A DNA stretch of 64,000 nucleotides, from assembly GCA_032622095.1 (NCBI GenBank), contig CP136069.1, positions 100,590,278 through 100,654,277 on the forward strand, in the 5' to 3' direction. This document shows positions 56,170 through 64,000 of the stretch, one piece after another. How positions within the stretch are numbered: the stretch's first letter is position 1; every line of letters starts with the position of its first letter. The notes under the pieces were generated by a model. That model saw nothing but the letters and a program-made list of their open reading frames with translations, had not been told where the DNA came from and searched no databases. This stretch comes from Siphonodentalium dalli. Lineage: Eukaryota; Mollusca; Scaphopoda; Gadilida; Siphonodentaliidae. The position numbers were made by a program, and so were the translations under genes.

Positions 56170-57003
56170 AGTTAAGGACATTTCGGGTAGCCCATAGACA
56201 CATTTGGTCAGAAGCCATAATTTGTTATTAGATTTTGCCTCTTTAGGTGGACAGATGAAAATTTCATGTCACACAGTTTCTCTCCCTGTAGAAAGGCTGT
56301 TTTAATATCCATGATGTTAATCTTCCACTTCTTGTGTGCATTGATGGACAGAAGCAATCTGAGTGAACTGTCCTCACAAGTGGGTGAATGATTCTTGATT
56401 TCATCGACACACTCCTCCTCAAATCCTCTTGCAACAAGCCTGGATTTTCTCTTAATCACTCTGTCAGCTTCTTTCAGAGTATTAACCCATCTTGTTGAGA
56501 TGCACTTTTAACCAAAATTATTAACTTCTTGGTACATCTATCCAGCTATCTAGCTCAGCCAATTTGGAAAGTGCAATGACAATGTCAAAAGCCGTCAACA
56601 TAATCTCTTCCTGTTCGCTTGAATCATCATTAAGATCACAAACATCTGCAACACTGGGGTTAATTGACAAACATTCACCTTTTCGATATTATACAAGTTT
56701 TTTGTTATTAAATGCTTTCCCGGCTCTTCTTAGAATTACAGCCTTATACAGACAGCAATCATTTGGATTTTGAAATGTGATCACTTGATCATTCTGTAGC
56801 TTAATGCCGTCAACTCTCGGGGCTAAAGGATGTCTTGGAACCTCGGCACTTGAAAGTTTCCTGGTTTCCTGTGCAATACATTGAGCATCCCTATAATCCT
56901 CAACGGATTCCTGATCTGTAGAACAAATTATTTGCGCTATATCTCCAGTTTGTCCAGAACGACTGTCGCTTTCACTTTGGGAATCACTATCTATATCACC
57001 ATG
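56170..57003 (-). pseudogene. Ty1/Copia-type retrotransposon pol relic
   Basis: On the minus strand a long open stretch (57003-56694) ends YKAVILRRAGKAFNNKKLV, the linker found before the reverse transcriptase in metazoan Copia elements. After a frame break come STRWVNTLKEAD and KSRLVARGFEEE (56459 onward), then INIMDIKTAFLQGEK, the first catalytic Asp region of the RVT_2 domain. A further shift reads CPPKEAKSNNKLW and LTKCVYGLPE (to about 56175). The integrase side, the second catalytic block and LTRs are not seen. A family B fragment abuts the right edge. Inactive. Confidence 0.85.
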
Positions 57004-57007
57004 AGAA

Positions 57008-57309
57008 GTTCAATCTAAACAATATTTTTATTTTTGTTTAGTTATGTCCCTGGCTCCGCCCACATTTGACCCAGTGACCTCATTTGAACAAATCTGAACC
57101 CCAGTCACCCAAGGACCCTCCACACCAAATATGAACTTATTTTAAGAATTACTATGGAGGGAAAGTCTTCACAACTGTTTGACTTGGTGACCTCATTTTA
57201 ACAAATCTGAATGTGAGTCACCTAGGGAACATCCACACCAAATATGGACCTATTCGGTCTTTTGGTTCTGGAGCAATGTTCAAAGAACTGTCATCTCAGG
57301 TGAGCTAAA
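57008..57309 (+). mobile_element. family B element fragment, hairpin arm deleted
   Basis: Core with GTTATGTCCCTGGCTCCGCC, CACCCAAGGACCC and two ACCAAATATG blocks, then AAAGAACTGTCATCTCAGGT and GAGCTAAAA. The ACGG tract and the left hairpin arm are gone, leaving only the tail end. Confidence 0.85.
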
Positions 57310-57335
57310 AATGACAAAATGAAGAGGTTGTTTAA

Positions 57336-57835
57336 ATGTTAAAGCTTAACTTCAATTTGGGTTTTCATGGTACGATGTTCCCGAAGAACGAAACCCGCAT
57401 GTTCAAGGCAATACTGCACATCGGCGATACTGTTTCGTTGTCTAATTTCATAGAGCTATTTAGCGATTTTGAATTAGATTTCCGTCTCCATTTGGGGCAA
57501 CAACAAAAAAACTTCGGCCAAATGAATTTTGTTTTTAACATTTTCGAAAAAAATTGGCCATTTATAGCCAATTTTGCCACTAACAGTGTGAACACTGAAG
57601 AGAACAAGCACGAAACATCGGGGGTATATGAGCGTATGAAACATCGGGTGTATATGAATGACCCTTGAACTGGCAGTTTACACCAATCGTACATTATGTT
57701 GATTTTGTGGTTATTTACCAGGCAGAGCTCGAAAACTGCTGAGGAGTGTCTTGATTGATGTTCTTTTATTCTAATGTCTGTCTTGCTGTTTTATTGATGA
57801 TGTAATCCTCCTCACAGCATTATATTTGATATGAT
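57336..57835. other. intron sequence with overlapping ORFs, no support
   Basis: A 110-codon plus ORF (57336-57668) and a 109-codon minus ORF (57365-57694) overlap almost fully. Neither shows a recognisable motif, so at most one could be real and likely neither. Confidence 0.35.
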
Positions 57836-59404
57836 TAGAGATGAGCCAATTATCGATATGGCTTATCAGATCGGGCCGATAACCATGATATCTGATGGAT
57901 ATCGGTATCCAAATAAATATGCTGTTTCACCGATCTAATACTGATATGATATATGTAGAATTTGTAGGTACACATGTACCTTATGTGACCAAAGTTGCAT
58001 AAAACATAACTCTTCTAGTCTACCGACCACCAAATATAAGCACTCTTTGTTAGAACAAATAACAATATTGTGTGTGTCATAATTATTAAAGTATATGGAC
58101 TTAAATGTGGCTATTTGAGCCTACTTTAATGAAGATTAATCTCATCATTATGCATATCCATCAGACCATCACAAAGAACCAGATTTTTACTGGGTGCAAT
58201 TGGGGACATAGATAATAGTTTCTCAACTTTAATATTTGAATAACATTGTACACAAGAATATTCACTTGGAGACATTAGCTCATTATATTAAAAGATTGTC
58301 AATCGAAGCAAGAAAATGAAATGACACCACCAATTTTTGTGCTAATCAATTTTCTCTGATAGGAACTGGAAACGGAACGAAAGGTTGAACTCAATCGGGA
58401 GAGTGACATTTGGTTCTCACTATCCACAAACATATGTTGATTTTATCCAGTGAAATATATTGTAAGCTCAATCTCATGAAGAGAAATAATTTATTTATTT
58501 CTTAAAATGTGTGAGAATCGATCATAAGATCCAATTTACGGAAAAAGTTCCTTCCGGAAATGAATGAATCCGCCATTTGACATTACTATCAGTTGCCGAC
58601 ATCACTCATGCACACACTGAACAATGTAATTCTTTACGATTTTGAGGCAGTATTTTCTCATAAAACACAAAATAAATTTCCTATTGCAGACTAGGCGGGC
58701 TATAAAAAGCCCACCTTGGAAAATTCTAGGCGGGCTGTAGGCGGGCAGCCCGCCTTGAGATTTCCGGGCCTGCCATGACCTGTTATCAGTTTGACAGGAC
58801 TGGAGCACATCATAAGAATAACATTCACAGATAGCTGACCTAGTTACGGGCCTAGCAATCAATGCAGGTGTTGGATCCACAATGTATCAAAGCAGCTGTG
58901 TAAGATATTACTACATTGTGATCTAATACTCAAGATGTGGTAGTCTGTGTAGCGCGTGGGCGTTGGCGACTCCCAAGACACGGACACACCGACAATGCAA
59001 GCATGTGTGAGAGACGTCTGTCTGTAGATTAGTGATTGTCACTCACCGGATTAACATTTGCGTGATCCAAGTATTGATTTCAGATTAATGGGATATTCAT
59101 GAAGAGATGAATCCTTGTCGGCTTACTCGACTTACTGACCCTTCTATTTGATTCACTGACCTTTCTAAGAAGCTTCAAGTGGGAGTGCGTTATATTTGTA
59201 CTCGTGCACGAACAGTCTGTTTATGTTCACGAAAATATTTAGAAATGGTTATTTTTAATCAATTATATGTTATGGAGCATCAAGTGTTGTTTGTACTCCA
59301 TATACTGGACTAGAACTGGGTATATCGGTATCGGTATGGCTGATATATGGGAGAAAAATCAGTTATCGGCTTTTACCGATAACCTCAGTACCCTCACATC
59401 TCTA
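57836..59404. mobile_element. hAT-like non-autonomous element, perfect 8-bp duplication
   Basis: The left end TAGAGATGAGCCAATTATCG and the right end, reverse-complemented, TAGAGATGTGAGGGTACTGA carry a shared TAGAGATG. GATATGAT precedes (57828-57835) and follows (59405-59412) the element. Subterminal ATCGGTATC / GATATCGG-type repeats lie inside both ends. A GC-rich fold with AGGCGGGC..GCCCGCC is at 58691-58765. No transposase is recognised. Confidence 0.85.
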
Positions 59405-59412
59405 GATATGAT

Positions 59413-59990
59413 AAATGATGCCACATTTCTTATCGTCTTTCACTTTGTCTTTGACATGATACAGATTGTCTTAATGAATTGAGTGGCCTACTGACGTCAC
59501 ATGATCCTCCAAAGGCCATGTGAGCGATTTTTCGGTCAGATAATTGGATGAAATATCACCAATGTAAAAACTAAATATCTGAGTACTGGAATCATGAAGC
59601 CAGAGTAAGGAATCAACATTTTCTGTTGTATCTTTAACTTCTTTCCCCCTTTAGATGTATTTTCATTGGACCTCCAATTATATTGATGGCAATCTCTATT
59701 TCAACATTCTAATCAATCTATGTTGATTGTTAGAAAAGAGAAATATCTTGTTTTATAAGTGGACAACAAAATTTTTACTTTTGATACCACCAACTCTTAT
59801 GAAGTGATGTTCGTAAAAATACATATTCAGTTGGAAATATAAGCTAAACTCTATCAATATGGAATTATCAATAATTATTTGGAAATATAATTGTGTGTAC
59901 ATGAAATAATTTTGGAAAGTTATAAACCTAACCCACCAAATGTCAAACAAAAATTGCCTTGGGTAGCATGATCACATTAGACAATAATAA
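59413..59990. other. intron sequence, no clear feature
   Basis: AT-rich DNA downstream of exon 2's donor; no repeat recognised. Confidence 0.4.
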
Positions 59991-59995
59991 CTTAC

Positions 59996-60080
59996 TTAAA
60001 TTTCCTTTGTATCTGAACTGGTTCTTTACACTATAAGAAACAATTGCTTTCTCATATTCTCTCTGGGAGTTCCCAAGACT
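59996..60080 (-). CDS. FAM91A1: FAM91A1 ortholog, coding exon 2 (rightmost found)
   Basis: Encodes SLGNSQREYEKAIVSYSVKN, QFRYKGNL and the first base of the next codon, matching vertebrate SLGNSQREYEKQVV.YSIRNQLRY. The acceptor CCTTCAG ends at 60081 and the donor GTAAGT begins at 59995. It starts in phase 0. The N-terminal ~24 residues expected before it (with a NYPW-type motif) were looked for on the minus strand to 64000 and not found, so the first coding exon should be beyond the right edge. Confidence 0.95.
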
Positions 60081-60099
60081 CTGAAGGATAAATTGCAAA

Positions 60100-60336
60100 T
60101 AAAGTAAGTTTCTCTGTGCAGTGAGTAACATCATTACATGAACAAGTTACGGCCTGGATACACATTTTGCTGTTAAGTAGAGTGCCCAGTTCCATTGCTC
60201 TGCTACCACGGACTTTACGCCCAGATCCAGTGGTGAGAATCACTAATCGTTTAAAGTCTGCTATAGAAGATAAAGGAATGGTCTTTAATGTAAACCAGCA
60301 TCTAGCACAACTGATATCAAAAGCTGGTTTTATAGG
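60100..60336. other. open but unrecognised stretch upstream of exon 2
   Basis: Open in a plus frame (60167-60352) and in a minus frame (60243-60052). The plus frame (TNRLKSAIEDKGMVFNVNQH) reads smoothly but no family is recognised and it runs into a MITE. Confidence 0.3.
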
Positions 60337-60479
60337 TACAGTAATGCCCTAAATAATCAACTCCTTAACTGCAGCAGAATTATGGTAATTTTTCATGATT
60401 TAGTCGGAAATATGGCTTGTTGCCATTCACTGGAAAGCTCTCAGTGATTGAGGAGTCGATCATTTATGGCATTACTGTA
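60337..60479. mobile_element. 143-bp Tc1/mariner-type MITE with TA duplication
   Basis: Termini CAGTAATGCCCTAAATAATC and, inverted, CAGTAATGCCATAAATGATC are bounded by TA; the inverted ends extend about 30 bp with few mismatches. A half copy lies at 55035. Confidence 0.85.
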
Positions 60480-60719
60480 GAAGGAAACTTGGACTAGTAA
60501 TTAAACCTGTTTCTCTTTAAAGTAGTTTTCCTTTGACACCATCCATGTGATTCATCTTCTTTTTTCCTTCATATAAGCAACCCGCGATGGTTTTACTTCA
60601 TTGCTTGGGCATCTTAAGTCTAATCAGTGAAATACCCAGCCCGGATTTCATACTGGTAACTGTTTATATGGGCGCTCAAACTCCAGCCGTCCCCCCAAAT
60701 AGAAAAATTTGGATTTTTT

Positions 60720-60870
60720 GTAAATATTTTTTATTCAGGTCACAATTCGAAACATAACAAGATACAAATACATTTATATATTGACATAAGACATTTAAGT
60801 CATAACAAGATACAAACACATTTATATATGTTGACATAAGACATTTAAGTTTATAAAAAGATTTAAGTTT
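60720..60870. repeat. two-copy ~50-bp tandem repeat
   Basis: CATAACAAGATACAAA, ACATTTATATAT and TTGACATAAGACATTTAAGT occur twice (about 60753 and 60801). Confidence 0.8.
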
Positions 60871-61145
60871 AACAAGTGGAATATTATACTGTAAAGTATG
60901 TTTGGCTTTATCTAGCTTTCATCTGTGAAAACTTCAAATAGTTTTGAGTTCAGGTTTGTTATCATTCAGCCTTCAGACTTCAGTATTTCAATCAAATTCA
61001 AATACAGTGCAGGAACATTGACAATTTAATAAAATCAACCTGATGGGATCTCATAATACCAAATGAATAATTAACATAGAGATTAGTACGACTAGTAATT
61101 ACTAACTTAGTAGACTTTTTGTCTGCTCTTATGTCTCTCACTTGA

Positions 61146-61892
61146 ATTCTAGAAAGAGCAACTTGGTACTCCAACACCACTTCCAGCTGACCTGAATGAG
61201 CATGGATGGACTACCTTAAAGGGGTACTGTAACCAAGATGTTGTTGTTGGTTTCTATAATCCCCGAGTCGGAGAATAAGGTAACAACTTTTCCATTCTTT
61301 GAAAGTCTGTTGAGTACGAAGTAGTGTTACGGATGGCAAATTTACTGGAATGCAAAAATACAAATTGTGGTTGTCGAGTAATTTTTGTACAGTTTTCAAC
61401 CAAATGAATCAAATAAAAATTATATTATATGCATAGTAGTCCCATATACTCATTTAAGTTATTGTATCGTCACTCAATGAGTGGCTTGAGTTTTCTCCCC
61501 GTATAAGCATAATGTTTCAAACGATCGTGTGTGCAATGGGTTTACTAATCCAGTATCCCTCAATTATAATTTGATTACGTTTTGTACACGGAAATTCGTA
61601 TTTTAATTTACGCCATTTTAAGGCTCCAGCCATAAATTCAATTTATATTAAATTATTAACTTTTAAATTATAAAATTTTAAGATAGCCTATTAACCTGAG
61701 CGTTAACAGAATACATCTTCGACTCAAATTACTTATGTTTCTATATACATGTAGTATCGATAATAGATCGTTGTTATCACCGGAAATTTATTGAAAATGG
61801 CGTACAGTACCCCTTTAAACAATGGGCTGACTGGAAGTCAGTGAATGTAGTACCTGGTTGGGGATTATACAATCCATTGTGTCCATCCAGGT
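61146..61892 (+). pseudogene. coding-like sequence split by a TTAA-flanked MITE
   Basis: Left of the MITE a plus frame reads KEQLGTPTPLPADLNEHGW, TTL. Right of it another frame reads WADWKSVNVVPGWGLYNPL, CPSRSN. Both halves have protein-like composition (Trp, Pro, Gly motifs) but they are not in the same frame across the empty site, and I do not recognise the family. Confidence 0.3.
61220..61814. mobile_element. 595-bp MITE with TTAA duplication and AGGGGTACTGTA ends
   Basis: TTAA at 61216-61219 and 61815-61818. The left end AGGGGTACTGTAACC and the right end, reverse-complemented, AGGGGTACTGTACGCC are identical for 12 bp. Its termini do not resemble the C-CGTTGA-TGCC ends of the other TTAA elements. 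Confidence 0.85.
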
Positions 61893-62002
61893 CTAACAAA
61901 CAAAATTCATGGATTAGCGCAGCGAGCACCAAGTACGTCTGTCCCAATTAGCGACCGGATCATGAATGATTATTTTTTTAAATATAGTATGAGTATATAT
62001 AC

Positions 62003-63540
62003 TTTAATTATACTTCCATGGTGTAACAAAGGAAGTATATTGTTTTTCTACTGGGGTCGTTTTCCGTTTATTTGGAAATACTCATAAACTGATTGCAGTA
62101 GGAACGCGAAATCTCTAGCGAATGTAGGCATCGAAGGTCTACTAAATATAATGGTATCCGGAACTCGGAACTTTTGTGTTGGGGCCAATAAGTTGTGTGC
62201 CTCAGTCGCATAACGAATATTGTCCGCGTTTTTGCCACGGAGATATCTCCCTTTATCTGAAAAAATGTCATTTTATTATCTCGGAAATTATAAGGAGCAG
62301 AGCATCGAAAATTGGACCATATGCACACCTCGATATGCCCTACTGCACACGGGCATAAAAACTTGTGTCAGCGCTTTTCCTGAGGAGTTACCGCCCATAA
62401 ATAGAGACACCCTATACACCAGGATGAATAAACCAAGGTTTTTTTTTTTTATAAGTACAGAGCTCTAATTTTTTTATTGGATATTCTGAATTGGACGAGT
62501 GATGCTGACCCGAATATACCGCTTAAATATGTTTGTTCCCAGGAATTTCCATGTTACGTGGTAAGAAATATTGCACCTATTTCTCCCGCCAAATCCAAAT
62601 CGGCTAATTAAAGAGCAAGATAATGTCGTAGCATGTACATTGACATACTGTATGTACGTCCCAAAAGTTTGACCGCTATACTTTTAAAGTAACCTGCCCA
62701 ACGGAGAATGCGAGTCGGGGTGGGTTGAGACTCGAGGGAAATTCCACGGAAATTGCAAAGGGGGTGAAATTCAAACATCGAGATAATTTTTTTTAGACTA
62801 GTACATCTGATGGGTATTATTCAGGCGCATCGACAGTGCGATTTTCTAATTTTTAGATGCAACGGTTTACTCGTGACAACGCTATATAACATAAATATGT
62901 ATACTTAAGTAGTCTATCACTAACCGATTTTTAGCCCCAAACCCAAACGGGCTAATGCAGGAGCGAGTTTAATGCAGGAACATGTAAGCCGGTATACTGT
63001 AGGTATGCCTACAAAATTTGACCGCTCTACTATAAAAGCAACCTGCTCAACGGGGAGTTTGTGTCGGGTGGGTTCAGATTTGGCAAATTCCACCGAAAAG
63101 CAAATGGGGAAAATTACTCCGAAAATCAGATATTGAGATAAAAACTTTTCGACGAGTGGATGTGATTAGTAGTATCTAAACGCAAGACTAGTATGCTTTT
63201 TAAAGATTTAGATTGGACGGTTTAACCCTGGTAGCATGTAACGTTGTTAACGGGTGATATATATTACTCAAATTCAAACCCTCTCTTCATGACGCAAATT
63301 CAAACCGACTTATCAAGGAGCAGGGCAAATGCATGAATATGCTCACCGATATACTATATAGCAGGGTTTCCGGCTGCGGGTCCGTCCCACGAACCCATTC
63401 CACTCACAGTGATCTTTTTGATTCATACATGTACCAAAAGTCAGTAGCAATATGTCATAAAAAATCCTGCAATCCTGCAACGGGAGTTCGGGCAGCAACA
63501 GACAAACAAACAGACAGACAGAAGTCCCAAAATATATATT
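62003..63540 (+). mobile_element. family F: hairpin head, three long diverged units, ACAG tail
   Basis: The head is a hairpin of ATACTTCC and GGAAGTAT (62010-62038). Units of about 330 bp repeat near 62580, 62930 and 63270 (AATC.GGCTAAT..GGAGC, TTTGACCGCT, CAACCTGC.CAACGG, GTCGGG.TGGGTT). The end is an ACAG/ACAA microsatellite (63499-63520) followed by GAAGTCCCAAAATATA. Same ground plan as families A-E but with longer units. Confidence 0.6.
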
Positions 63541-63544
63541 AGAT

Positions 63545-64000
63545 TTAGAAATGTCAATGCAAGTCCACCATCAGATCACAAAGCACCAATATGCATTCAC
63601 ATGAAGAGGAACACACCTATGCGCAGAACACACACATGGAATGGGATACCATGGAAGTATATCTGATTCCATGGAATCTGACCTCAGTTTTATTATGTTT
63701 TTACATGATAATTTTTTCCCACTAAATTCAGCACACCTGGCAGGTATCAATAATCCGTGACATTTTTGTTTATACAGCAATACAAACAGATGGTCTTCAC
63801 AAGCCATTTTCTATTACATTAACAATAATCACACACAACACTAATTTAATTCCTTTTGCTTTTTTTTTTCAAAACCCATGTCACAGGGTTTCACAAACTG
63901 GATTAATTGGTTAGAATTGTAGCAAACAAATCTTGATTGATTACAATTTATATAAGCCAGAAACAGTAAATTTCGTGGCAGGTTACAAAGGAACTTGAGA
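63545..64000. other. intron sequence to window edge
   Basis: No repeat, and no exon with a NYPW-type FAM91 start, is recognised on the minus strand. Confidence 0.4.

Noticed and set aside
57336-57694. Paired 110- and 109-codon ORFs on opposite strands
   Set aside because: They overlap almost completely and neither shows a recognisable motif.
60081-64000. First coding exon of FAM91A1
   Set aside because: I searched the minus strand by eye for the expected NYPW-type N-terminal segment with a donor and did not find it.

Overview
This is intronic DNA from a repeat-rich animal genome. Coding sequence is sparse, in short exons with GT..AG borders. The rest is DNA transposons, LINE, Copia and P-element relics, tRNA-derived SINE-like repeats and tandem arrays that end in ACGG microsatellites. 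I infer a marine spiralian, most likely a mollusc, because interspersed elements with tandem cores and ACGG tracts are typical there. The species cannot be read from the sequence.

The only gene I can support is on the minus strand: an ortholog of FAM91A1. Nine consecutive coding exons lie at 59996-60080, 55245-55454, 44677-44744, 35371-35487, 20071-20161, 17373-17435, 16776-16882, 14238-14276 and 5448-5557. All nine have canonical splice sites and the reading phase is conserved across all eight introns. They give 890 coding bases, about 1.4% of the window, covering roughly residues 25-320 of the protein. The start codon lies beyond the right edge and the C-terminal part beyond the left edge. 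So almost everything else here is intron.

Layout, left to right. 1-5.4 kb: a 52-bp minisatellite interrupted by an array of 'family A' repeats, then an inverted-end element. 5.4-14.2 kb: intron with a THAP-domain relic, tandem-core families E and C, SINE-like repeats and a family D tail. 14.2-20.2 kb: four exons among family A variants and a degenerate minisatellite. 20.2-35.4 kb: one 15-kb intron with a SINE inside a palindromic element, a P-element-type transposase relic, a TTAA-flanked element, and D, E-prime, B and A arrays. 35.4-44.7 kb: one intron almost filled by a hAT-like insertion (35987-44525) holding three further nested transposons. The third has RSS-like CACAGTG termini and 5-bp target duplications. 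44.7-55.2 kb: family A, a fold-back, a 5'-truncated LINE inserted into a D element with a 13-bp target duplication, a third TTAA element and B elements. 55.2-64 kb: two exons, a Copia relic, a second hAT element with a perfect 8-bp duplication, two MITEs and another tandem family.

The most interesting system is a set of at least six non-autonomous families (A-F) built the same way: a short head, a core of roughly 130-180-bp tandem units, an ACGG/ACAG microsatellite and, in most families, a 3' hairpin tail that is the inverse of the head motif. This matches what is known of Helitron/Helentron-associated interspersed elements of molluscs. That assignment is inference from architecture only.
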